From the NCBI RefSeq assembly GCF_019966545.1, contig NZ_JAIMIC010000008.1:186001-250000 (forward strand): a DNA stretch of 64,000 bases. The letters are read 5' to 3'. Below are positions 42,209 through 50,899 of this stretch, piece after piece (position 1 is the stretch's first letter; each line of letters starts with the position of its first letter). Both the position numbers and the translations under genes were made by a program. The notes under the pieces are model-generated. The model was not told where the DNA came from. It saw only the letters and a program-made list of their open reading frames with translations, and ran no database searches. Source of the DNA: Heliomarina baculiformis (GTDB lineage Bacteria; Pseudomonadota; Alphaproteobacteria; Rhodobacterales; Rhodobacteraceae).

Positions 42209-42411
42209 GTGACTGAGCCCCTGGCCTGGGCTATAAGATGGTGCTTTTAATATTTGGTCGAACTTGACCGATCCACTTTAGGGATCATTCCGACCCACAC
42301 GTCGCGACTGAAAGGCTTTCACTATCCTCCGACGGAGCATCGCCAGAGCGATTTGGAGTCACGTTTCGATATGCCGAGATTTCTAAATACAGAGTATTTT
42401 CCCAAGGCAGG

Positions 42412-43665
42412 TTATCCTGCTGAGTCAGAAGAAAGAGCCTCGATAATCCCGTCGAACGCACTCAGAATGTAGCGGTCGTAATCCGCGTCCGACGCAACAG
42501 GAGTGGAGCTCTGTTTGATGATGGCAATATGGCGCTCCGTATCGCAATAGATCCATTGGCCATAGATACCTTGAGCCGTAATCGCCTGTCGTCCGGGCGT
42601 GTGGCGCACCCACCATTGCGCGCGGTAGCTCCAGCTCTCGTTGTCCAGTTCGGGAGAGGCATCCGGCCCTGACAGAAACGCCTCGCGCGATCCACCCCTG
42701 CAAATGTTATCGATGATTGACACCCGGATCAGCTGCTTGTCATTCCATCGGCCGCGTGCCGAGACCATCGCGCCAAAGCGGGCAAGGTCGTGCGGCGTGG
42801 CGTTCAGCCCACCTGCGGCGACCTCGGTGCCGGCAGGATCAAGCAGCATGTATGCTTCGCCGTCGGCGCCCAAAGGGTGCCATAACAGGTCTTCTGCGAG
42901 TTGGGAAAAGCTCTTGCCGGTGAGGCGCGAGGTGACCCAATTCAACAGGTCCGTCTTTGGACTCTGGTAGTGAAAGATTTGCCCGTGTGCCACTTCTTCT
43001 TCGGTAGTCAGCGTGCAGAGATAGTCCTGGATGGTCTTCGCTATTGGACGCTCTTTCTCGCGCGGTCCGATGCCGGTGACGCGGGCATAATCGTGGATAT
43101 GCGACGTAGGGTCAGCATAATCTTCGTTGAAACGGATCGAGTTCGTCATATCGAGAACCTGTCCGAGAGTCGCACTGGCCACGCCCGGCTCCAAACCTGC
43201 GTCGGGAAGGAGAGAGGCAATCGTGTCCCCTTCACTCGCCCGTTCTCCGTCGATCGCGAGCAGCGCGAAAAGTCCCGCCAGCGATTTTGTGCAAGACATC
43301 ATCTGGTGTGGCGTCCGAGCGGTCATGCCGTTCAGATAGCTTTCGTGTACGATCGTCTCACCCGATACGACGACAAGGCTGTCTGTAAAGGTTTCGTGCA
43401 GGAAGCTGGCAAAATTGGCGAGGCTGTCGTCAGGTCGACGCACGGCCAGGGTTTCGACCCTCGTGTCATGCGCGATCTTGAGCGGTATCGGTTCGGCCGG
43501 GCACCGAATAGGCGCAGTTGGCATCAGCCTGCGCATGTTCTGATAGGCCCAGCGGTTGTAGGGGGCAGTCCAGAAGCCGTTTTCGAGTGTTACCTGCTGC
43601 TCCGGCGGGGGCGGAAAACCCTCCATGAGCTTGAGTTCACTGGCAGTCGAATAATTTTGGGTCAT
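42412..43665 (-). CDS. Beta-lactamase-fold serine hydrolase (class C / NylB-like)
   Basis: A 417-residue penicillin-binding-protein-type hydrolase. The SxxK nucleophile motif is Ser124-Lys127 (MMSCTKSLAG) and a tyrosine motif lies in HYQSPKTD. Family members include 6-aminohexanoate-dimer hydrolase, EstB esterases and class C beta-lactamases, which hydrolyse amides or esters. There is no signal peptide, so it acts in the cytoplasm and is not a periplasmic resistance beta-lactamase. ATG 43665 was chosen; GTG 43671 is two codons earlier. It is third in the gntR operon. Confidence 0.85.
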   Translation of the reverse strand: MTQNYSTASELKLMEGFPPPPEQQVTLENGFWTAPYNRWAYQNMRRLMPTAPIRCPAEPIPLKIAHDTRVETLAVRRPDDSLANFASFLHETFTDSLVVVSGETIVHESYLNGMTARTPHQMMSCTKSLAGLFALLAIDGERASEGDTIASLLPDAGLEPGVASATLGQVLDMTNSIRFNEDYADPTSHIHDYARVTGIGPREKERPIAKTIQDYLCTLTTEEEVAHGQIFHYQSPKTDLLNWVTSRLTGKSFSQLAEDLLWHPLGADGEAYMLLDPAGTEVAAGGLNATPHDLARFGAMVSARGRWNDKQLIRVSIIDNICRGGSREAFLSGPDASPELDNESWSYRAQWWVRHTPGRQAITAQGIYGQWIYCDTERHIAIIKQSSTPVASDADYDRYILSAFDGIIEALSSDSAG

Positions 43666-43710
43666 GCACACGTCGCTTCTTTTCTGATTGAAGTGCAGCT
43701 GGTCCTGCGG

Positions 43711-44667
43711 CTATTTTCCCAGATCACCTGCCAGCATTTCGACAATGCGGAAAAAGTGGCGAAGAGCCCGGCCTGAGATACCGCCATGGCACATAAAGCT
43801 GTGCAGCATTCCGGGCAGGCATTCGGCCTGCGATTCTACACCGGCCTCGGTCAGAGTCATGGCAAAACGCATGCCCATGTCGCGCAGCGGATCGCATTCG
43901 GCGGTAATGATCCTAGTGGGCGGCATCAGATGCAAGTCTGGTTGATGTTCCAGAACATTTTCAGGGCGGTCGATGTCGGCGGCTTCTTGCAGGTAGTTTG
44001 CCACGAACCACTGCATTTCGTCATGTTCGAGATTGGTGCCTTTGCCATATTGCTCAACGGAGCGATAGATTTCCGGCCCGGGCTCGGCGGCGAATGGGCG
44101 GGCATCGGTTACCGGGTAAATCAGCGTTGCACCGCGCAGTTCCAGTGCGCCTGTTCGACCTGCGTGAAGGGCGGCATTGACCGCGAGATTGCCACCGGCG
44201 CTTTCCCCCATGACCGCCATCCGCGCCGGGTCAATTGCAAGGTCTTTGGCTGCGCTCCCGAGCCATTCGATTGCGTCCTGGGCATCTTCGACCGCAGCGG
44301 GGAAGGGGTGTTCGGGCGCAAGTCGATAACCGACGAAAACAACCGCCGCCTCCAGCAGATGGGCCAGAGCGCGGGAGTGGTTGTCATATGTTTCTGCGTC
44401 GCCCAGCACATAGCCGCCGCCGTGAAAGTACATTATCGCAGGCAGCGGCCCCTCTGAATGCTCCGGGCGGTAGATGGTCACGGTGAAATGGACACCCGTT
44501 GGCGAGAGTGTCTCAACCCGCGCCGGGTGCACGACCGGGTAGCCGTTGCCGACGAACATGGCGCGCATGGCGTCGCGGGCATCGGGCAGGGTCATATCCT
44601 GCAGGGCTGGGCCGCCGGCCGCGCGGTTGCGTTCGAGCAGGCGTTGCAGGTCTGGATGTATGGTCAT
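43711..44667 (-). CDS. Alpha/beta hydrolase, hormone-sensitive lipase family
   Basis: A 318-residue esterase of the HSL (type IV) family. The oxyanion motif HGGGYV is at 82-87 and the nucleophile elbow GESAGG has Ser156; the acidic residue and histidine lie in the last third (ECDPLRD and HSFMCHGG). It would hydrolyse a carboxyl ester in the cytoplasm. Its start overlaps the gntR stop by 4 bases. Substrate unknown; probably part of the same catabolic pathway as the adjoining hydrolases. Confidence 0.9.
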   Translation of the reverse strand: MTIHPDLQRLLERNRAAGGPALQDMTLPDARDAMRAMFVGNGYPVVHPARVETLSPTGVHFTVTIYRPEHSEGPLPAIMYFHGGGYVLGDAETYDNHSRALAHLLEAAVVFVGYRLAPEHPFPAAVEDAQDAIEWLGSAAKDLAIDPARMAVMGESAGGNLAVNAALHAGRTGALELRGATLIYPVTDARPFAAEPGPEIYRSVEQYGKGTNLEHDEMQWFVANYLQEAADIDRPENVLEHQPDLHLMPPTRIITAECDPLRDMGMRFAMTLTEAGVESQAECLPGMLHSFMCHGGISGRALRHFFRIVEMLAGDLGK

Positions 44668-45329
44668 TCAATTTCGGGCTCTGCGGACGCGGCGCGATTG
44701 CCGCTGATATGGTCGGTGATCGCAGACCTCAGCAGCGTAAGGTCACGCTTTTCGATGGCATCAACCAGCTCGAAGTGGCCTTGCGTGGCCTGCTGAAGCT
44801 GGTGCATCGTCTGCCATTGGCCGACGGGTGCGGCTGGGCCACGTTGGCGGAGATCCAGCATCAGTTCGCGCAGCACATCGTTGCGGCAAAAGCTGTAGAA
44901 TTTGAAATGAAACGCTTGATTTGCCTCGATCTGGGCAAAAGAGGATCCGTGATAGGCGGCGTTTTTGAAGGCTTCGGCGTAGCCGCGCAACTCGGCGATG
45001 TCCGCGTCGGTGGCGAATTCAATGACATCGGCCGCAGCTTGACATTCAAGTATCGCGCGCACCTCGCCAACCTGTTTCAAACGTACCGGGTCGGGCATGG
45101 GAACGCGGTAGCCCCGATTCGGGATATGTTCGACCAAACGTTTGGAGTGCAGGTTGGTCAGCGCATCGCGGACCTTGATCCGGGTGCACCCATAGCGCTT
45201 CTCCATGTCGATCTGCTTCAGCCACTCACCTGGGCCGAGAGCGCCCTTGTTTATATCGGTAATAATCTGCTGCGAGATCTCATCCAAGGATTGTCTGGCG
45301 GGTATCGTCTCTTGCTGTGTAGCGGTCAT
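44664..45329 (-). CDS. GntR-family (FCD domain) transcriptional regulator
   Basis: A 221-residue regulator. The N-terminal winged helix (~18-85) includes GPGEWLKQIDMEKRYGCTRIKVRDAL, and the C-terminal FCD ligand domain has the metal-binding pattern of helices with RAILECQAA and AFHFKFYSF. It is first in a three-gene minus-strand operon and divergent from the hydrolase/transporter operon at 45485. A 16-bp perfect palindrome between them is the likely operator, so it probably represses both directions until a pathway metabolite binds. Confidence 0.9.
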   Translation of the reverse strand: MTATQQETIPARQSLDEISQQIITDINKGALGPGEWLKQIDMEKRYGCTRIKVRDALTNLHSKRLVEHIPNRGYRVPMPDPVRLKQVGEVRAILECQAAADVIEFATDADIAELRGYAEAFKNAAYHGSSFAQIEANQAFHFKFYSFCRNDVLRELMLDLRQRGPAAPVGQWQTMHQLQQATQGHFELVDAIEKRDLTLLRSAITDHISGNRAASAEPEIE

Positions 45330-45396
45330 GAAGGCGTTTCCGGCTGTTATGCGGTTATTTTACGCAGGAAAGGCTCCGCTTTCAATATGCTCTACA

Positions 45397-45412
45397 AAAT
45401 TGGCGCCAATTT
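45397..45412. promoter_or_regulatory. Perfect palindrome, candidate GntR operator
   Basis: AAATTGGCGCCAATTT is a perfect 16-bp palindrome in the 155-base gap between the divergent gntR (start 45329) and hydrolase (start 45485) genes. Its size and symmetry fit a GntR dimer site. TACA/TGTA arms extend the symmetry imperfectly. Confidence 0.6.
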
Positions 45413-45484
45413 GTAAAAATATTTTGACGCCACAAAGCCAGGCCCCTAAGGTCGGCTTGAAATGACGACTGGAGACCATAGCGA

Positions 45485-46354
45485 ATGCTGCCAAGAGTAG
45501 GGGATAGCCCCAAGGAACGATTGAGATCGCTTTACCTGACCGGGGATACCACGATCATTGCCTGCAAGGCGGATCCACGCTTTTGCTATACCCTCTACAT
45601 TCCCGAAAGCGCTTGGGACGAGCCTGAGAGGGACTTGGATCTGCTTGTCGCAGTGCACGGGACGATGCGGCTTCAATCTCTTTACCGCGATGCTTTTTCG
45701 GGTTTTGGCCGGTTCAACAACTGCGCGATCCTCGCTCCGCTTTTTCCTGTCGGAGTTCTGGGCGACATGGAGTCGGGCGGGTACAAATACATGATTGAAG
45801 GCGATATCCGCTATGACAAGGTTCTGCTGGCCATGGTCAAGGAGGCGGGCGATCTACTGACCCGGCAATTTGAAAAATTCATGCTTTTCGGTTTTTCCGG
45901 CGGCGGGCACTTTACCCACCGCTTTCTCTATCTGCATCCCGACCGGCTCAAGGCGGCCTCGATCGGCGCACCTGGCTCAGTCACGCTATTGGATGAAACG
46001 ATGGATTGGTGGCCAGGCATCCGCAACTTTGCAGAAGTGTTCGGACGGGGCATCAACTTTGACGCACTGAAGCAGGTCAAGGTCCATATGTCTGTCGGCG
46101 CACAGGATCTCGAGAGCTGGGAGATCACCTTCCCCGAGGATTCGCCGAGATACATCCCCGGGGCGAATAGTGCCGGGAAAGACCGCAATGAGCGTCTGCA
46201 CAGCCTGCGTGAATCGCTCGAGTTGCGGGGCGTCGATGTATGGCACGACATTGCGCCGGGGGTGCCGCATGACATGCGAGGTGTGTTCCCTTATGTCGAA
46301 CGCTTTTTCACCGACGTGCTGCAAGACAAGCTTCCCACACCGGGTGTGCGCTGA
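45485..46354 (+). CDS. Alpha/beta hydrolase fold protein
   Basis: A 289-residue protein with an alpha/beta hydrolase core: LLVAVHGTM oxyanion region near 53-61, nucleophile elbow GFSGGGHF with Ser138, and a late histidine in GVPHDMRG. It lacks a signal peptide and is related to poorly characterised prolyl-peptidase/PHB-depolymerase-like hydrolases. First gene of the plus-strand operon, with its stop overlapping the next start (TGATG). The second alpha/beta hydrolase of the cluster, it probably handles another ester or amide bond of the imported compound. Confidence 0.85.
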   Translation: MLPRVGDSPKERLRSLYLTGDTTIIACKADPRFCYTLYIPESAWDEPERDLDLLVAVHGTMRLQSLYRDAFSGFGRFNNCAILAPLFPVGVLGDMESGGYKYMIEGDIRYDKVLLAMVKEAGDLLTRQFEKFMLFGFSGGGHFTHRFLYLHPDRLKAASIGAPGSVTLLDETMDWWPGIRNFAEVFGRGINFDALKQVKVHMSVGAQDLESWEITFPEDSPRYIPGANSAGKDRNERLHSLRESLELRGVDVWHDIAPGVPHDMRGVFPYVERFFTDVLQDKLPTPGVR

Positions 46355-47466
46355 TGGCTATCGTACCAAAATTGATCGAGCTCGAAGGCCCGCCGCTTGA
46401 ACGGGGACGCGCCTATGGCCGCGCAGCAGACACCCAGCTGCGTCACGGGCTTGGTGTATATCGCAAGCTTTTTGAGGAGCATCGTCTGGGCTGGGATAGC
46501 GTTCTGTCCTATGCGGCAGAGCTGCGCGAAAGCCTTGCCAAACGAGTGCCGGAGGCGATGGACGAACTCGCCGGCATCGCCGAAGGCGCGGGCGTGCAGC
46601 TTGAAGAGGTGCTGGTCATCAATGGCCGTAGTGAGATTATCAATCTCCACGCACAACGCCCAAAGGATACCTCAAAGCTCGACGATGGCTGCACATCGGC
46701 CGTGGTCCTGCCCGAAATGAGCGAGAACGGACAGCTTCTGCATGTTCAGAACTGGGACTGGCTACCGGATTGCGCCGAGAGCACCGTAGTCTTGAAGATC
46801 CGGCGCGACGACGGTCCTGACGTACTGACCTTTGTCGAGGCAGGTGGCCTTGCAAGGGCGGGTTTCAATTCGGAAGGGGTTGCGATCACCGGCAACAACC
46901 TCGTCTGCGCACAGGACGGGACAGCCCCGTTTGGCGTGCCGCTGTCTGTCATCCGCCGCCGCGTGCTAGAGGCGGGGGGATATTCAAAAGCGTTGACGGA
47001 ACTCTATCTATTGCCGCGCACCGTCTCGAACAACATGACAGTGAGCTGCGCAAAAAGCGGCGATTGCCTGAATTTCGAGACCACGCCCGACCGAATTTAC
47101 TGGCAGGCGCCAGAAGGCGGCTGCATCACCCACGCCAACCACTTTACCAGCCCGGCCGCCCGTGTACGCGAGATGGACCTCGGGATCGCCCGCGGGGCTG
47201 ACACTTTGTTCCGGGATCGTCGACTGCGGGGCTTGATCGAAAAAGGCGCGTCGAAACACACGCTCGATACGCTGGCCGAAGCTCTGGATGACAGATTTGG
47301 TGCGCCAAGGGGGATCATACGCTCGCCTCAGGGGAACGAAGGCGAAACCAATGCCTATCTCTCCGCGACGGTCGCCATGGTTCTGATGAATGCTGGTGCT
47401 GGTGAAATGCGCATTCGGCAACTGCCCTACGCTCACAGCGAAACAACCGTCTTCAGTCTCTCGTAG
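46354..47466 (+). CDS. C45-family peptidase / acyl-CoA:6-APA acyltransferase-like Ntn hydrolase
   Basis: A 370-residue protein of the C45 family, whose best known member is the fungal isopenicillin N acyltransferase. The nucleophile is Cys113 in DDGCTSAVVL, where autocatalytic cleavage before the cysteine would give an N-terminal nucleophile enzyme. NWDWLPDCAES, AGFNSEGVAITGNNL and THANHF segments are typical. Bacterial C45 proteins cleave or transfer N-acyl amides. It lies between a hydrolase and a peptide-type importer, which suggests processing of an imported N-acylated or cyclic amide. Confidence 0.87.
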   Translation: MAIVPKLIELEGPPLERGRAYGRAADTQLRHGLGVYRKLFEEHRLGWDSVLSYAAELRESLAKRVPEAMDELAGIAEGAGVQLEEVLVINGRSEIINLHAQRPKDTSKLDDGCTSAVVLPEMSENGQLLHVQNWDWLPDCAESTVVLKIRRDDGPDVLTFVEAGGLARAGFNSEGVAITGNNLVCAQDGTAPFGVPLSVIRRRVLEAGGYSKALTELYLLPRTVSNNMTVSCAKSGDCLNFETTPDRIYWQAPEGGCITHANHFTSPAARVREMDLGIARGADTLFRDRRLRGLIEKGASKHTLDTLAEALDDRFGAPRGIIRSPQGNEGETNAYLSATVAMVLMNAGAGEMRIRQLPYAHSETTVFSLS

Positions 47467-47522
47467 CTCTGGTCGCGCGGCACGCTTCAAACCTCAATCA
47501 ATTAAACAACAGGGAAAATAGC

Positions 47523-49079
47523 ATGACTATGAACAAATTCGGTATCGCGAGACTCCTCGCAGCAACGGCGATCGGCTGCGCCGCCAGCGGGAGCGTCATG
47601 GCAGAGAGCACAGTCAACATGGCACTGAATGCCGATATCCGCGGCACCAACCCCGGAGTGACACGGGACGGCAACACCGACATCATTCACTCGCAGTTTG
47701 TCGAGGGACTTGTGACCTATGCCGACAACTTTGAAATCATCCCGATGCTCGCCGAAACCTATGACGTTTCCGAGGACGGCCTGACCTACACCTTCAATCT
47801 TCGCCACGGGGTCAAGTTTCACAATGGCGAGGAGATGACAGCCAAAGAGGTAGAGTGGTCGTGGAACCGGCTGGCCGGGGAAGCGTCGGAAAGCCACTGC
47901 AAGAACTACTTCAACGGCGAAAATGGCCTGAAGGTCGTTTCTGCCAAAGCGGTGGACGACTACACGTTCGAAATTACTCTTGATCGGCCCTATGCCGTGT
48001 TTCTGGCGACGATGGCGCGGTTTGACTGCGGCTCCATGGGTATCCTGCATCCGGACTCGGTGAATGAAGATGGAAGCTGGAAGAAGCCGATCGGCACGGG
48101 TCCCTATGTTCTGGGTGAACACCTTCCCGGCCGCTACGTGGAACTCGAGCGGTTCCCTGATTACGTCAGCCGGGACGAGCCGGTGAACGGCCTCGGTGGC
48201 GGCAAACAGGCAGAGGTGGACACCCTTCATTTTGATTTCGTAGGTGAAGGCGCGGTGGCGAAGACGGCCCTCCAGGCTGGCGATCTAGACATCGTGGCGC
48301 TCGACGCAATGGCGGCGGCCGAGCTCAAGGAAGCGCCTGGCTTCAAGGTCGATGCGACACAGTCGGCCGTTTGGGATACCTATTTGCTGAACCCGAACGA
48401 TCCGGTTCTGGCCGATGTGCGGATTCGTCAGGCCATGGCGCATGCTATTGATCCCAGTCAGATCATGGCCGCGATTACCGAAGGGTTCGGTGAGGCTTCG
48501 CCTTCGCCGGTGCCGCCGATGTCGAAGAACTTTACCGAGGTTCAGGCCGAGTACCCGGCCTATGACGTCGAGCAGGCCAAGTCCCTGATGGAAGAGGCTG
48601 GCTATGACGGTGAAGAGATCAAGATCATCGCGACCCGCCGCAATGGTGCCTACTACGAACGCGCCCTGATGGCACAGGCGATGCTGGCCGATGCCGGATT
48701 CAATGCAACACTCGAAGTGGTGGAGTGGGGCACCCAGCTGGAAGCCTACCGCACCGGTGAAGGCTACACGATGCAATCTTTCAGCTTTTCGCCACGGCTC
48801 CATGCCGGCCTGAGCTTTGAAATGTTCACCGGCGAGGCCAAGCGCAAGGCGTGGCAGGATCCGGAAGCCGTCGCGCTTGTCTATGAATCACTCGAAACCG
48901 GCGATCCGGAACGTTTGCAGGAAATCATCGACGAGCTCTCGCGTCGCTTCAACAAAGAGGTTCCGGCCATTGGTCTCGGCCACCGGATGCTTTTCACTGG
49001 CATGTCTGACCGGGTCTCGGGCTTCGAGAACTGGGGTGCGGGCGTGCTGCGCGGTTGGATGCTGCGGGTCTCTGATTGA
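47523..49079 (+). CDS. Peptide-type ABC transporter substrate-binding protein
   Basis: A 518-residue SBP_bac_5 (DppA/OppA class) protein with a signal peptide (cleavage after VMA near residue 28). It has the family signature around YDVSEDGLTYTFNLRHGVKFHNG (about residues 80-102) and LADVRIRQAMAHAIDPSQI. It captures peptides or peptide-like compounds in the periplasm for the permeases that follow. The nearby hydrolases suggest an amide- or ester-containing ligand; the exact ligand cannot be read from sequence. Confidence 0.92.
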   Translation: MTMNKFGIARLLAATAIGCAASGSVMAESTVNMALNADIRGTNPGVTRDGNTDIIHSQFVEGLVTYADNFEIIPMLAETYDVSEDGLTYTFNLRHGVKFHNGEEMTAKEVEWSWNRLAGEASESHCKNYFNGENGLKVVSAKAVDDYTFEITLDRPYAVFLATMARFDCGSMGILHPDSVNEDGSWKKPIGTGPYVLGEHLPGRYVELERFPDYVSRDEPVNGLGGGKQAEVDTLHFDFVGEGAVAKTALQAGDLDIVALDAMAAAELKEAPGFKVDATQSAVWDTYLLNPNDPVLADVRIRQAMAHAIDPSQIMAAITEGFGEASPSPVPPMSKNFTEVQAEYPAYDVEQAKSLMEEAGYDGEEIKIIATRRNGAYYERALMAQAMLADAGFNATLEVVEWGTQLEAYRTGEGYTMQSFSFSPRLHAGLSFEMFTGEAKRKAWQDPEAVALVYESLETGDPERLQEIIDELSRRFNKEVPAIGLGHRMLFTGMSDRVSGFENWGAGVLRGWMLRVSD

Positions 49080-49105
49080 TCCGAGCAGGCTAGGAGACGG
49101 CGACC

Positions 49106-50053
49106 ATGTTCCTTTTCGTTGCAAGACGTTTGCTGATGTCGGTTCCGACGCTGATCATCGTCGCCGTCATGGTTTTCTGCCTCGTCCGGGCCTTGCCAGG
49201 CGACCCGGCGATCATGATGCTGGGCGGCAATATCGACGACGAGTCGACCCTTCAAATGATGCGCCAGCAACTGGGGCTGGATCAGCCGCTGCCGATCCAG
49301 TTCCTCGCGTGGCTGCGCGAGATCTTCTCCGGCAACCTCGGTGTCTCGGTGCTGACCGGTCAGTCGGTCGGCGCCCTCCTGCTCGACAGGTTCAGCGTCA
49401 CGGCCACCGTGGTGTTGCTGGCTATCACAACGGCGCTGATTGTCGCCATTCCGGCCGGACTGGTGGCGGCGCACCGGCACAATTCGCGCACCGATTACGC
49501 CATCGTCTTCCTGACGATCCTGAAACTCTCGATGCCGAGTTTCTGGGTTGGGTTGATGCTACTGGTCGTATTCGGCGCAATGCTGGGCTGGCTTCCAACG
49601 GTGGGCTACGTGTCGATGTCGCAAGATTTCGGGCTCGGCGTGACTTACCTTATCCTGCCTGTGACCTCGTTGGCCCTGTCCGAGATCGCGGTGATGACCC
49701 GCATGATGCGTGCCGGCAGTCTCGAGGTGATGAACCGCGATTACATCACCCACGCCCGGGCGAAGGGATTGCCCGAGCGGCAGGTTCTGTGGCGGCATGT
49801 CTTTCCGAATGCCTTTGCGCCGACGCTGACGATGGTCGGCATCGCGCTGGCGGGCCTGCTGGCGGGCGCGGCGGTAACCGAGACGGTCTTTACCCTGCCG
49901 GGTATAGGCAAGCTGCTCGTCGACTCGATTTATGGCCGGGACTATCCCGTCCTGCAGGGTGCGCTGCTGTTCATCGCGCTGATCTATGTCCTGACAAATC
50001 TGTTGATCGACATCGCGTATTCCTTCTTTGACCCCAAGGTGCGACTGACGTGA
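49106..50053 (+). CDS. Peptide-type ABC transporter permease (DppB-like)
   Basis: A 315-residue inner-membrane permease with about six transmembrane segments and the N-terminal MFLFVARRLLMSVPTLI start of the DppB/OppB group. The cytoplasmic EAA loop is ITHARAKGLPERQVLWRHV. It begins 26 bases after the binding-protein stop with a GGAG ribosome site, and overlaps the next permease by 4 bases. Confidence 0.93.
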   Translation: MFLFVARRLLMSVPTLIIVAVMVFCLVRALPGDPAIMMLGGNIDDESTLQMMRQQLGLDQPLPIQFLAWLREIFSGNLGVSVLTGQSVGALLLDRFSVTATVVLLAITTALIVAIPAGLVAAHRHNSRTDYAIVFLTILKLSMPSFWVGLMLLVVFGAMLGWLPTVGYVSMSQDFGLGVTYLILPVTSLALSEIAVMTRMMRAGSLEVMNRDYITHARAKGLPERQVLWRHVFPNAFAPTLTMVGIALAGLLAGAAVTETVFTLPGIGKLLVDSIYGRDYPVLQGALLFIALIYVLTNLLIDIAYSFFDPKVRLT

Positions 50054-50898
50054 CTTTCCTGTTCCGCCTGCTTGGCAAACCCAATGGCCTCATCGGGGCT
50101 GTCATGCTTGTCCTCGTCTTATTCACCGCCTTTCTCGGCGCGGTCTGGACCCCGTACGACCCGCTAAAATCCGATCTGCTGAATCGCTTTGCCGAGCCCG
50201 GGATGGCCCATCCGTTCGGGACCGACATGTTCGGCCGCGACGTCCTGTCGCGATTGATGCGCGGCGCGTGGGTTTCGGTTTCAATCGGGCTTTCGACACT
50301 GATCCTTCCGGTTATTCTCGGCACGTTGCTCGGAGCGGCAGCGGGTTACTTCCGAGGCTGGTTCGACCGGCTATTGATCATGATCCTCGATGCGCTGATG
50401 GCCTTTCCGGGGCTGCTGATCGCGCTTGGCCTTATGGCTGTCATCGGGGCAAACCGGTTCGGTGTGATCATGGCGCTTTCAGTCGCCTATCTTCCTGCAG
50501 TGACAAGGGTGGTACGCGGGTCCGTGCTCTCGATCAGCCAGAACGAGTTCGTCGAAGCGTCGACAGTGATGGGCAATTCCCGCCTCTATACGCTGCTGAT
50601 CCATATCCTGCCGAATTGTCTCGCTCCGCTGATCGTACTGACCACCATGATGTTTGGCTGGGTTCTTCTGGCCGAAAGTGCGCTGAGTTTTCTCGGACTG
50701 GGCGTACCGCCGCCAGAGCCGAGCTGGGGCAATATCCTGTCGGAGGCCAAGGCACATCTGATGCGCTACCCGCTGCTCGGGCTGCTGCCTGGGGTCTGCA
50801 TTTCCATTGCCCTGCTCGGCGTGAACCTTCTCGGTGATGCGCTGCGCGACGAGCTTGATCCAAAATCTGGGGCAGCGCCCTCGAAGGAGACGATCTGA
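50050..50898 (+). CDS. Peptide-type ABC transporter permease (DppC-like)
   Basis: A 282-residue inner-membrane permease of the DppC/OppC group: N-terminal LFTAFLGAVWTPYDPLKSD segment, HPFGTDMFGRDVLSRL near residues 55-70, and the EAA loop EASTVMGNSRLYTLLIHI. GTG/ATG overlap with the preceding permease indicates coupled translation. It pairs with the DppB-like protein. Confidence 0.93.
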   Translation: MTFLFRLLGKPNGLIGAVMLVLVLFTAFLGAVWTPYDPLKSDLLNRFAEPGMAHPFGTDMFGRDVLSRLMRGAWVSVSIGLSTLILPVILGTLLGAAAGYFRGWFDRLLIMILDALMAFPGLLIALGLMAVIGANRFGVIMALSVAYLPAVTRVVRGSVLSISQNEFVEASTVMGNSRLYTLLIHILPNCLAPLIVLTTMMFGWVLLAESALSFLGLGVPPPEPSWGNILSEAKAHLMRYPLLGLLPGVCISIALLGVNLLGDALRDELDPKSGAAPSKETI

Positions 50899-50899
50899 C

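Noticed and set aside
42412-43665. Beta-lactam resistance gene
   Set aside because: The SxxK hydrolase lacks a signal peptide and sits in a catabolic operon; the fold is shared by esterases and amidases, so resistance is not supported.
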